Source of the DNA: a bacterium
Lineage (GTDB): Bacteria; Oederibacteriota; CAKKQC01
DNA: 10,723 bases
Direction: 5' to 3'
Assembly (NCBI GenBank): GCA_919901855.1
Contig: CAKKQC010000089.1
Span: 1 to 10,723, forward strand
Notes under the pieces: generated by a model
What the model was told of the DNA's origin: nothing
Seen by the model: the letters and a program-made list of their open reading frames with translations, nothing else
Databases searched by the model: none
In this document: in pieces, positions 1-7,283 of the stretch
Numbering within the stretch: the stretch's first letter is position 1
Layout: the number at the start of each line of letters is the position of its first letter
Position numbers and translations under genes: made by a program

Positions 1-1071
1 TGTCAGCCCTGCTCGGCTACCTCAACCGGAATTCTTTTCGCGTCACCCCACACCGGCGAGTTCCTGAAGCATCCTCATGGCCTTGCGCTGGACGATCAGG
101 AATCCATGGTGTTCATCGCGGACACCGGGCACAATCGGATTGTCGGTATCAGGATCAAGGAGGCACCGCAGGATCGGAGCGCGCCGCGCGCGCTTGTTCA
201 GTCGCCTCCTTCCGGCTCCACCGTGATGGGGGCTGTCGAGGTCATCGGCATCGCCGCGGACGCGCACTTCGCCGAGTACCGCCTCGAGGCCGGTGCGGGC
301 GCCATGCCGGAACACTACGACACGATCGCGACATCCACCGCTCCCGTGTGGGGCGGTTCACTGGGAACCTGGCCAACCGCCCGCCTGGCGTCGGGGCCGT
401 ATACACTGCGCCTCACCGTCATCGACAAGAGTGGCAATGAATCGGTCGCAACAAGGGTTGTGACCGTCCTGGTGGACGAATCAGCCCTGATCGTATCGGC
501 TTCCGCCCTTCCTGCGAGCTTCATGGCGGACAGGGCTGGCATTCAAATCGCCTACGAGCTGGCCGCGCCCGCGAATGTCACGGTGGCCATTCTGCCTCAG
601 GGATCGAACCACCCCGTCTGGATCGCCGAGGCCTCCGCCAGCGGATATGGAGGAATGGCGGGGGCCAACACGATGGCATGGGACGGTCGGGACGATCGCG
701 CCCAACCCGTCGTCCCTGGCACATACTTCGCGCTGCTGACGGCGAAGAAGGGCATGGTAGTGGATCGGCGGATCCTGGCCATTCTGGCGCTACTCTCCCC
801 CGAGGCGCAAGTGGCGGCGCTGGCGGGTTCTCGAGGAATGAGCGGTCCGCTTGTCGCCCCTAATGGAACGCCATCCGGCGGTGGCGCCGGGGCGTCGACG
901 GCTGTAGGGAGCCAGGGGCAGGGGCCCGCGGACACGGGAGCGGCCGGATCTGTCGGCGGTCCATCGGCGGGGACCTCCCACGACAACGGATGGCATGAGG
1001 GGAACAATCCCAACGGCTTCGCCGTGGATCATCCCGACAACAGTCAGGGTCAGGGCAACAACCACCACTGA
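1..1071 (+). CDS. NHL-repeat / Ig-like / FlgD-Ig-like secreted protein, 5'-truncated by the window edge
   Basis: The frame is open from base 1, so only the C-terminal 356 codons are seen and the true start lies upstream. Codons about 20-53 form an NHL repeat unit (a PHGLALDD stretch, then FIADTGHNRIVGI), a beta-propeller blade that usually binds ligands or partners outside the cytoplasm. Codons about 65-160 look like an Ig-like/Big domain (ending YTLRLTVIDKSGN). Codons about 161-263 look like the FlgD-type Ig fold, with the typical AWDGRDD followed by VVPGTYF. The last ~90 residues are Gly/Ser/Ala/Asn-rich low complexity and end in NNHH, probably a disordered tail. No membrane anchor is visible in the part present. 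It lies just before the glycosyltransferase cluster, so a role in the cell surface or extracellular matrix is inferred. The internal ATG at 106 would split the NHL unit and is not the start. Domain calls are from motif recognition only. Confidence 0.8.
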   Translation, partial: CQPCSATSTGILFASPHTGEFLKHPHGLALDDQESMVFIADTGHNRIVGIRIKEAPQDRSAPRALVQSPPSGSTVMGAVEVIGIAADAHFAEYRLEAGAGAMPEHYDTIATSTAPVWGGSLGTWPTARLASGPYTLRLTVIDKSGNESVATRVVTVLVDESALIVSASALPASFMADRAGIQIAYELAAPANVTVAILPQGSNHPVWIAEASASGYGGMAGANTMAWDGRDDRAQPVVPGTYFALLTAKKGMVVDRRILAILALLSPEAQVAALAGSRGMSGPLVAPNGTPSGGGAGASTAVGSQGQGPADTGAAGSVGGPSAGTSHDNGWHEGNNPNGFAVDHPDNSQGQGNNHH

Positions 1072-1080
1072 CTTGGCGGT

Positions 1081-1093
1081 TACAATAGGGCGC
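1081..1093 (+). promoter_or_regulatory. Putative leaderless -10 box (TACAAT) for the first GT-C gene
   Basis: TACAAT at 1081-1086 lies 7 nt before the ATG at 1094. A transcript starting the usual 6-8 nt after a -10 box would begin at or next to the A of ATG, leaving no leader. No Shine-Dalgarno sequence is spaced for this ATG (only AGGG, too close). No clear -35 hexamer is seen 16-18 nt upstream. The arrangement recurs before the next paralogue and before the protease gene at 9738. Confidence 0.5.
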
Positions 1094-2701
1094 ATGTCGT
1101 CTCTCCTTGAGCGCCGGGCCGGCTGGGTGGCCGCGCTTTCCCTGATCTCGGCGCTGGCCGCCATCCGCGCGGTCGAGTGTTCGTGGGCGCAGGTCACCCG
1201 CCCGTTCTGGCAGGACGAGTGCCGGCACAACTTTGCGATCCTGGAAGCCACGTCGCTCGCCGATACCGTCAGCCGGACCGCGTACATGAGCCAGCCCATA
1301 CTCGAATACGCCGCGCGGCGGCTTTTCTGGTTCCCCGTGTTCGGCCACCAGGAGCGGGGCCTGCGGTTGCCGAGTTTCGCCTACTACCTCGCGCTCGTGC
1401 TCGGCGGCGTGCTGTTGACGGCCGGGGTGCTCAGACGGCGCGGCCATCCGCCCGCCTACGCCCTGCTCGGCGCCTTCCTGGCCGGGCTCTGGATGACGGG
1501 GAAGCCGGACGAGCCCTGGTACGGTTGCGAAGCCCGCCACTACGCTCTCGTCTCCCTGCTCTCGCTCTGGTGGTTCCACCTCGCGATACTGGCCGAGCGC
1601 CCCTCGCCGGTGGCCCGGTGGATCGTCTCGCTGGCCTTCGCCAACACCCACTTCTTCGCCTTGCCCCTGATCGCGGCCGTGAGCCTCCTGGATGCCGTGG
1701 CCGCGTGGCGCGACCGGAATGCCCGGGGGGCCGCGGCGGTGCTGGCGGGAGCCCTGGCCATCACCGTCGTGACCATCGGCGTCAACCACGCCGCCTGGCG
1801 GGAGCTGACCGGCAATCCTCCGGGCGCGCGGATCGCCTGGGGCCAGGGGATCCTCGACGCCGGCCGGATCTGGTGGGGATACGTCCGGTACGTGCGACTG
1901 CCGGTCGCCGCGTTCGTCGTGTGGGCCGGCCTCCTGCTCGTGGCAAGGCGGCGCGACGCCGGCCGGCTCCTCCTCTTCGCGCTCGTCTTCCTGCCGCTCT
2001 TCCTCCTCGCCCTGCGCGTCCGATCCGATTACCTGTTCTCGAGCCGCTACTACACGCCGTTCTTCGGGGGAGCGTTCGTCACGCTCGTGCTCGCGCTCGA
2101 CCGGAGCCGCGCCTTCGTGGTCTGGCTGACGGGCAAGATGCGGCTGTTACCGGCGGCGGGCCGCGCGGCCGGCTGGGTCGCCGTGGCCGCGCTCGTGGTC
2201 ATGTTCAAGGCCGGACCGGCTTGCCGGGACATCGTCAGATGGCGGGGGCAAGTCGCCGTGGGCTCGCAGAACGGCTCCCCGACCTTCCATATGTACGAGG
2301 CGATCAAACGGGAGGACGTGCCCGTGCTCGTGATCTCGGAGCTGTGCTGGAACGACGTGACACACCGGCTCTATCTCGGGTTCATCGGTGCCCCCTTCCG
2401 GCGGGAAGTGCGCCTCGTGCGTGCGCGGGGATGTCCCGGCGGCGGTCCGGAAGTCCGGGCCGAGATCGGCCGGTTCCTGTCGGACTATCCCCGGGGGCTG
2501 GTGGTCCTCGACCAGACGGACACGGGTGAGAAGGTGTGTGGCGCGCTGCCGGCATCGCCGCTCGGGGGCGGCGTGCGCGTTACGCAGGCCCCCGACGGCC
2601 TCTGCGCATGGTTCATCCGCGGAGCGCGGACGGCCGCGGACATCCGGCGGGCGGCCCGCGCGGTAGAGTTCCGGTCCCTGGCTTGGTGGTACGCGCGGTG
2701 A
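1094..2701 (+). CDS. GT-C type integral membrane glycosyltransferase (PMT/ArnT-like), paralogue 1
   Basis: This is a 535-aa polytopic protein. A first hydrophobic helix (about residues 11-28) is followed by an extracytoplasmic loop with RPFWQDE, whose D41-E42 match the acidic pair of GT-C enzymes such as ArnT and protein mannosyltransferases. EARHYAL at 146-152 matches the EAR-x-Y motif of the PMT_2/GT39-like group. Further conserved blocks are FAN-x-HFFALPLI and RSDYLF-x-x-RYY. About ten hydrophobic segments run to roughly residue 375, then comes a soluble C-terminal domain beginning near FHMYEAIK (398-405). Such enzymes use polyprenyl-phosphate sugars on the outer face of the membrane; donor and acceptor here are unknown. 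The ATG at 1094 was chosen because the next paralogue starts at the same aligned position and because a longer in-frame start (995) would run into the NHL gene. The hydrophobic protein is clear; the exact GT family is not. Confidence 0.8.
   Translation: MSSLLERRAGWVAALSLISALAAIRAVECSWAQVTRPFWQDECRHNFAILEATSLADTVSRTAYMSQPILEYAARRLFWFPVFGHQERGLRLPSFAYYLALVLGGVLLTAGVLRRRGHPPAYALLGAFLAGLWMTGKPDEPWYGCEARHYALVSLLSLWWFHLAILAERPSPVARWIVSLAFANTHFFALPLIAAVSLLDAVAAWRDRNARGAAAVLAGALAITVVTIGVNHAAWRELTGNPPGARIAWGQGILDAGRIWWGYVRYVRLPVAAFVVWAGLLLVARRRDAGRLLLFALVFLPLFLLALRVRSDYLFSSRYYTPFFGGAFVTLVLALDRSRAFVVWLTGKMRLLPAAGRAAGWVAVAALVVMFKAGPACRDIVRWRGQVAVGSQNGSPTFHMYEAIKREDVPVLVISELCWNDVTHRLYLGFIGAPFRREVRLVRARGCPGGGPEVRAEIGRFLSDYPRGLVVLDQTDTGEKVCGALPASPLGGGVRVTQAPDGLCAWFIRGARTAADIRRAARAVEFRSLAWWYAR
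2633..2701 (+). repeat. 69-bp perfect direct repeat, copy A (3' end of GT-C paralogue 1)
   Basis: Bases 2633-2701 are identical to 4277-4345. The match starts after mismatches at 2631-2632 and stops at the first base after the TGA stop. It encodes the shared C-terminal AADIRRAARAVEF...WWYAR segment. It is about 75% G+C (52 of 69, counted by hand). The flanking coding sequence upstream, read in the same alignment, carries several mismatches within 70 bases. Confidence 0.95.
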
Positions 2702-2724
2702 GTGTTGCCGCCTCGAGCCGCGAG

Positions 2725-2737
2725 TAGAATGGGACCC
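2725..2737 (+). promoter_or_regulatory. Putative leaderless -10 box (TAGAAT) for the second GT-C gene
   Basis: TAGAAT at 2725-2730 ends 7 nt before the ATG at 2738, the same geometry as at 1081. The context TA-x-AAT-x-GG...CATGTCG is shared with the first copy, so promoter and start may have been duplicated together. No convincing -35 element is seen at normal spacing. Read-through from the upstream gene, 36 bp away, is also possible. Confidence 0.5.
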
Positions 2738-4345
2738 ATGTCGGGGTCCGTTCGGAAGCCTGCCGGCTGGGCAATCGCTTTCGCGGTCGTGTCGGTTCTG
2801 GCTGCTATCCGAGCTGCTGAGCGGACATGGCCTCGCATGGACCGTCCGTTCTGGCAGGATGAGAGTCGGCACAACGTGGCTATTCTGGAGGCGAAGACGC
2901 TGATAGAGCTGGCCTCAAAGACCGCACATATGAGCCAGCCTATCCTGGAATACGCGGCCCGGTGGGGGTTCTGGTTTCCCATATTCGGCCATCAGGAGCG
3001 AGGCCTCCGGCTGCCGAACTTCGTCGTCTATCTGGTCCTCGTGATCAGCGGGGTGTGCCTCGCCGGAAGATTTCTCGATGGGCGGGGTCATCCCCGTTCG
3101 TACGCCCTGCTCGGATCCGTCCTGGTGGCAGTCTGGCTCAGCGCGAAACCGGACGAATCGTGGTCCGGTTGCGTGGCTCGCCACTATTCCCTTGTGTCCC
3201 TGCTCTCGCTCTGGTGGTTTCACCTTGCGATGCTCGCGGAGCGTTCCTCGCCGGGGCTTAGGTGGGGGGTGTCACTGGCCTTCGCCAATACGCATTTCTT
3301 CGCCCTGCCGCTCATCGGGGCCGCGAGCTTCCTCGATGCTGTGACTGCGTGGCGAGAACGAGACCGCCGTGGGGTTGCAGTCGTGCTCGTCGGCGCGGTC
3401 GCGATCGCCGTCGTGACGATCGCGATCAACTACTCGGCGTGGCAGGAGCTGACCGGTAATCCTCCGGACGGCCGGGTGGCCTGGCGCGCGGGCTTACTGG
3501 ATGGTGCCCGGACCTGGTGGGGATTCGTCGAGTACGCACACCTGCCGGTTTCTGCAGTGGTGGTCTGGGCTGGTCTCCTGCTTGTTGCCGGGCGTCGGGA
3601 TGTCGCGCGTCTGTTGCTCTTCGTATTGGTCCTCTTGCCGCTCTTCCTGGTTGCCCTGCGAATCCGTTCGCACTATCCTTTCGCTCCACGCTATTTCACT
3701 CCCTTCTTTGGGGCTGCCTTCGCCACATTGGTGCTGATGCTGGATCAGGGACGACTCGCATTCGTTGGGTGGCTCAGGCGGTACCGCTTTTCGCCGGCCG
3801 GGGGTCGCGTCGCCGGATGGGCGGTTGTGGCGACCATGATCGCGGTCTTCAATGTCGTGCCGGCGTGCCGGGATCTCGTCAGGTTGCGGGGAGCCTTCAC
3901 GGACCTTCCGGAGAACTTTTCGCCAACCTTCAGGATGTACGAGGCGATCAAGCGGGAAGACGTCCCTGTCCTGGTGTTTTCCGACCCGTGCTGGAACGAT
4001 GTTACGCCCCCGCTCTATCTTCGATTCATTGGGAAGCCGTTCAAGCGGGAACTGCGTCAGACTAGGGCTGATGGTTGTCCGGGTGGGACGACGGATATCA
4101 GAGCTGAGATGGCCCGATTCCTCTCGGATCACCCGAGGGGATTGGTGGTGCTGGATAATACGGAATCGGGGCAGGCGGACTGCGGGCATCCGCCGGCCCA
4201 GCCCCTCGGCGGCGGCCTGCGCGTGACGCAGGCTCCGGATGGCCTCTGCGCATGGTTCATCCGTGGAGGCAGGAACGCCGCGGACATCCGGCGGGCGGCC
4301 CGCGCGGTAGAGTTCCGGTCCCTGGCTTGGTGGTACGCGCGGTGA
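2738..4345 (+). CDS. GT-C type integral membrane glycosyltransferase (PMT/ArnT-like), paralogue 2
   Basis: This 535-aa protein is colinear with the preceding gene with no net indel (constant offset of 1644 bases) and is roughly 70% identical by eye. It keeps RPFWQDE (D41-E42) in the first extracytoplasmic loop, FANTHFFALPLI, the RS-x-Y-x-F-x-x-RYF block and the C-terminal FRMYEAIK domain. Residue 146 is Val (GTG at 3173) where both neighbours have Glu in EARHY, so the fold is kept but one usually conserved residue is lost. Codon use is clearly less GC-rich than in paralogue 1: two aligned 60-base segments (3325-3384 and 3661-3720 against 1681-1740 and 2017-2076) have 70 versus 84 G+C of 120. 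Only its last 69 bases match copy 1 exactly. The ATG at 2738 was preferred to an upstream GTG at 2702 and ATG at 2729 on paralogue alignment. The role is presumably the same reaction with a different donor or acceptor. Confidence 0.8.
   Translation: MSGSVRKPAGWAIAFAVVSVLAAIRAAERTWPRMDRPFWQDESRHNVAILEAKTLIELASKTAHMSQPILEYAARWGFWFPIFGHQERGLRLPNFVVYLVLVISGVCLAGRFLDGRGHPRSYALLGSVLVAVWLSAKPDESWSGCVARHYSLVSLLSLWWFHLAMLAERSSPGLRWGVSLAFANTHFFALPLIGAASFLDAVTAWRERDRRGVAVVLVGAVAIAVVTIAINYSAWQELTGNPPDGRVAWRAGLLDGARTWWGFVEYAHLPVSAVVVWAGLLLVAGRRDVARLLLFVLVLLPLFLVALRIRSHYPFAPRYFTPFFGAAFATLVLMLDQGRLAFVGWLRRYRFSPAGGRVAGWAVVATMIAVFNVVPACRDLVRLRGAFTDLPENFSPTFRMYEAIKREDVPVLVFSDPCWNDVTPPLYLRFIGKPFKRELRQTRADGCPGGTTDIRAEMARFLSDHPRGLVVLDNTESGQADCGHPPAQPLGGGLRVTQAPDGLCAWFIRGGRNAADIRRAARAVEFRSLAWWYAR
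4277..4345 (+). repeat. 69-bp perfect direct repeat, copy B (3' end of GT-C paralogue 2)
   Basis: This is identical base for base to 2633-2701. At about 75% G+C it is richer than the body of the gene it ends, and closer to the composition of paralogue 1. Its last bases contain the GTGA that starts the next GT-C gene. Gene conversion, or duplication by crossing-over within this tract, would explain it. Confidence 0.95.
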
Positions 4346-5940
4346 CCGCGATGACGTGGCCCCGGAGATGGCGGATCGTCCTGCTCGCCGCCGGGCTCCT
4401 GCTGGTCGTTCGCGCCCTGCAGGTTCGCGTGCCGCAGCTGGCCCGCCCGTTCTGGAACGACGAATGCGTGCATAGCGCCGCGATCCTCCGGGCGCCCAGC
4501 CTCCGTCTCCTTCCGAAGTACATCTCCTACACCAGCCAGCCGGTGCTCGAATCCGCGCTCCGGCGGGAAGTCTGGTTCCCGCTGCTGGGCTGGCAGGAGC
4601 GCGCCCTCCGCCTCCCCAGCCTGGTCTACAGCGTGCTGGCGCTGCTGAGCGGGTTGGGCCTGGCCGTGGCCGTCCTCCGCCGGCGTGGCGTTCCGCCGTC
4701 GGCCGTCGTGCTGGGCGCTTCGCTGGCCGGCCTGTGGCTGGTCAACCATCCGACCGAGGGCTACCTGTCGGCCGAGGCCCGCCATTACACTTTCGTGTCC
4801 CTCGTCTCCCTCTGGTGGTTTTCCGCCTGGCTCCTGTGGGAACGCTGTCCGCCCGCCCTCTTCGCATTACTTTCGCTCATCTTCGCGAACGCGCATTTCT
4901 TCGCGCTTCCGCTCATCGCGACGGCATACGCGCTCGACGCCCCCCGGGAGTTCCGGAGGGGGGGGCTGCTGGCGCTCGCGTGGCACGCGAGCTGGGTCTT
5001 TGCCGTCTTCTACCTCACCCGGCGGGCGAATATCGCCGCGCTCAACCTCCTCGCGGCGAGTCCGCCGGGCCATGCTCCGGGGTGGCATTGGTCATCGATT
5101 GCGGCCGGTCTGGGCCTATACCGGCAGTTGCAGGACTTCGTCCATCTCCCGGTTCCGGTCCTGGTGGTGTGGGCGGCGTTGTGCTTCGCCTGGCGGCGGT
5201 CGCGGGTCCTCAACCTGCTCGTCGTGTCGTTCCTCTTCATGCCCGCATTCCTGGTCTTCTCGTCCGTCCGGTCGGACTATCCGTTCGGCTGGCGCTACTT
5301 CATGCCGTTCTTCGGGCTCGGTTTCGTCTCCGTCGTCCTCGCGTGCTGTCACGGATACAGGCTCTGGGAATGGGCACGGGTCCGCCGGCCAGTCCTGTCC
5401 GGGGGCGCCGGATCGTGGGTGCTAGCCCTGGCCCTGCTCGTCCTCTTCAAGGCGCCCGCGTCTGCCTGGGGGCTGATCCGCTCCGGCGGCGCTCTCACGC
5501 TGCCGCTGGCGAACTCCTCCCCGTACTTCCATATGTACGAGGAGATCAAGCGCGTCGACCGCCCGGTCATGATCCTCCGCAAGTGTCCGTGGGGCGACGA
5601 CGTCACCGACCTGTACCTGGACCACATCGGCGTCCGCTTTCCCCGCCGGGCCGCACTGGTCTACGACGGGATGGCCGGCCTCACCCGGCGGGACGCCGCG
5701 CGGCTGATCGAGCGGTTCCCGGTGGAGCATCCCGACGGCCTCGTGGTCCTGGACCGCAAGGAGGAGGAATGCCCGGATGTGTCGCCGCCCCGGCGACCCG
5801 GTGCCGCGCGGGTCTGGAGGATTCCGGGAGAGCGGATCTGCGTGTGGTACGTCCAGGGCGCGCGCGATGCCGCGGAGATCCGGCGGATCGCCCGGGCCGT
5901 CGGCTTCGCCTCGATTGAGCTATTCTGGAAGGCACCGTGA
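4342..5940 (+). CDS. GT-C type integral membrane glycosyltransferase (PMT/ArnT-like), paralogue 3
   Basis: This is a 532-aa polytopic protein, more distant from the first two (roughly 45% identical by eye) but with all the same landmarks. These are ARPFWNDE in the first loop (D40-E41 counted from the GTG), EARHYTF near 145-151, FANAHFFALPLI, RSDYPF-x-x-RYF and the soluble C-terminal domain beginning YFHMYEEIKR. It ends with an IRRIARAVGF segment matching the others. The GTG at 4342 overlaps the preceding TGA (GTGA) and gives an N-terminus aligned to within one residue of the paralogues. An ATG at 4351 (529 aa) is an equally possible start; neither has a good ribosome binding site. Codon use is high-GC, like the genes downstream. 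It is probably the first gene of the tightly coupled block that runs to 8847. Confidence 0.8.
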   Translation: MTAMTWPRRWRIVLLAAGLLLVVRALQVRVPQLARPFWNDECVHSAAILRAPSLRLLPKYISYTSQPVLESALRREVWFPLLGWQERALRLPSLVYSVLALLSGLGLAVAVLRRRGVPPSAVVLGASLAGLWLVNHPTEGYLSAEARHYTFVSLVSLWWFSAWLLWERCPPALFALLSLIFANAHFFALPLIATAYALDAPREFRRGGLLALAWHASWVFAVFYLTRRANIAALNLLAASPPGHAPGWHWSSIAAGLGLYRQLQDFVHLPVPVLVVWAALCFAWRRSRVLNLLVVSFLFMPAFLVFSSVRSDYPFGWRYFMPFFGLGFVSVVLACCHGYRLWEWARVRRPVLSGGAGSWVLALALLVLFKAPASAWGLIRSGGALTLPLANSSPYFHMYEEIKRVDRPVMILRKCPWGDDVTDLYLDHIGVRFPRRAALVYDGMAGLTRRDAARLIERFPVEHPDGLVVLDRKEEECPDVSPPRRPGAARVWRIPGERICVWYVQGARDAAEIRRIARAVGFASIELFWKAP

Positions 5941-7283
5941 CCACCCTGAAGTCGTCCGCGCCACGCTGGAAACGCTACGTGAACGCGGTCATCGCCGCCG
6001 AGATCTCGTCGCTGACCCGGTTCGCGGACCGGGTGCTACAGGTCTCTCCCGTGCCCCAGGATCCGGGGTTGCTCCTCGAGGCCGTCCGGTGCGGCTCCAA
6101 GTCGCTCATCCCGGCCGGGCGGGCCGTCCCCGACTGCTCGCGGGAACGCGACGCGCGGACGGTCTTCCTCCTGAACGGGTCCTTCAACCACACGCACGAC
6201 ATCCAGGGCCTGCTGGCGGGCCTCAAGCCGAAGTGCGGCCGGACCACGCGGCTGGCCGTGGTCGCCTACAACCCGTACTGGTCCTGGCTCTACCGGCTCG
6301 GGAACCGGATGGGGTGGCGGGCGACGGAGGCCGACCTCACGTTCCTGACGCACACGGACCTCGGCCACCTGGCCCGGCTGTCGGGCTTCGACGTCGTCCG
6401 CATCCGTCCGACGGCCTACTGCCCCTTCCGCCTGCTGGGCCTCGGCAACCTGGTCAACCGGCTCCTGCCCGCGATCCCGCTCGTGCGCTGGGCCGCCTAC
6501 GCGTCGGTCATCATCCTCCGGCCCGTCATCCGCGAAACCCGGACCCCGTCCCTGACGGTCGTGATTCCCGCCCGCAACGAGCGCGGCAACATCGCCCCCG
6601 CGGTGGCCCGGCTCGTGCCCCCGGGCGGGTGCCGGCTGGACGTGATCTTCGTCGAGGGCCACTCGACCGACGGGACCTGGGAGGAGATCCGGCGGGTGGT
6701 CGCGCGCGGTTCCCGGCGGCGCGGCGTGACCCTGCGGGCGTTCCGGCAGACCGGAAAGGGCAAGAACGACGCGGTGCGGCTCGGGTTCTCGCAGGCGCGC
6801 GGCGACCTCCTCACCATCCTCGATGCGGACCTAACGATGCCCCCCGAGATGCTGGGGCGGTTCTACCACGCCTGGGTCGACGGCCACGCGGACTTCATCA
6901 ACGGCTCCCGGCTCGTGTACCCCATGGAGGGGGAGGCCATGCGGCTACTGAACTGGTTCGGCAACATGTTCTTCGCCAACGCCCTGAGCTACGTCCTGGA
7001 CCTCCGGCTCGGCGACACCCTGTGCGGGACCAAGCTCGTGGCGCGGTGCGACTACCGGCGCATGACCGCGTGGCGGCGGGAGTTCGGGGACTTCGACCCG
7101 TTCGGGGATTTCGAGCTCCTGTTCCCCGCGGCCGTGCTCGGGCTGGGGATCACGGACATTCCCGTCGCGTACCGGGCCCGCACCTACGGGCAGACGAACA
7201 TCAGCCGGTTCCGGCACGGGTGGATGCTGCTCACGATGACGCTCACGGGGCTGGTCCGGGTCAGCACCGGCCGCGTGCCGTGA
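5937..7283 (+). CDS. GT2 glycosyltransferase, polyprenyl-phosphate-sugar synthase type, with methyltransferase-like N-terminal region
   Basis: This is a 448-aa soluble protein. Residues about 205-430 are a GT-A fold family 2 domain: LTVVIPARNERGNI (207-219), FVEGHSTDGT, KGKNDAVRLGF, the metal-binding DAD at 296-298 (ILDADLTMPPE), FINGSRLVYPM, TLCGTK and YRARTYGQTNI. This pattern belongs to the dolichyl-phosphate mannose synthase-like branch, which loads sugar onto polyprenyl phosphate at the inner membrane face. Residues about 73-200 resemble the C-terminal half of a class I methyltransferase (VFLLNGSFNHTHDIQGLL, then a GFDVVRIRP strand). The glycine-rich SAM-binding motif I is absent, so catalysis there is unlikely. 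The GTG at 5937 overlaps the upstream TGA, and GGAAGG at 5927-5932 may serve as its ribosome binding site. It is the likely donor-making enzyme for the adjacent GT-C proteins; this link is inferred from context. Confidence 0.85.
   Translation: MTTLKSSAPRWKRYVNAVIAAEISSLTRFADRVLQVSPVPQDPGLLLEAVRCGSKSLIPAGRAVPDCSRERDARTVFLLNGSFNHTHDIQGLLAGLKPKCGRTTRLAVVAYNPYWSWLYRLGNRMGWRATEADLTFLTHTDLGHLARLSGFDVVRIRPTAYCPFRLLGLGNLVNRLLPAIPLVRWAAYASVIILRPVIRETRTPSLTVVIPARNERGNIAPAVARLVPPGGCRLDVIFVEGHSTDGTWEEIRRVVARGSRRRGVTLRAFRQTGKGKNDAVRLGFSQARGDLLTILDADLTMPPEMLGRFYHAWVDGHADFINGSRLVYPMEGEAMRLLNWFGNMFFANALSYVLDLRLGDTLCGTKLVARCDYRRMTAWRREFGDFDPFGDFELLFPAAVLGLGITDIPVAYRARTYGQTNISRFRHGWMLLTMTLTGLVRVSTGRVP

Noticed and set aside
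995-1093. Earlier in-frame ATG for the first GT-C gene
   Set aside because: It would overlap the NHL gene by 77 bases and add a 33-residue segment (TTTTDLAVTIGR) absent from the paralogues.
860-1789. Long minus-strand open frame of 309 codons opposite the NHL and first GT-C genes
   Set aside because: The translation is rich in Arg, Gly, Pro, Glu and His without a fold or motif. It spans two clear plus-strand genes and is the usual antisense shadow of GC-rich coding DNA.
1177-2529. Plus-strand open frame of 450 codons inside the first GT-C gene
   Set aside because: It is an Arg/Pro/Gly-rich +1 shadow lacking hydrophobic or catalytic motifs; the other frame encodes a conserved membrane enzyme with a close paralogue.
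2702-2737. GTG at 2702 as the start of the second GT-C gene (TGAGTG junction)
   Set aside because: It would add 12 residues not found in paralogue 1; the ATG at 2738 aligns exactly with the start at 1094 and has the same TANAAT spacing.
5777-7279. Upstream extension of the methyltransferase frame (would give a 749-aa protein)
   Set aside because: The added 501 residues are Arg/Pro/Gly-rich and overlap the complete GT2 gene. The GTG at 7280 gives a normal-length methyltransferase.
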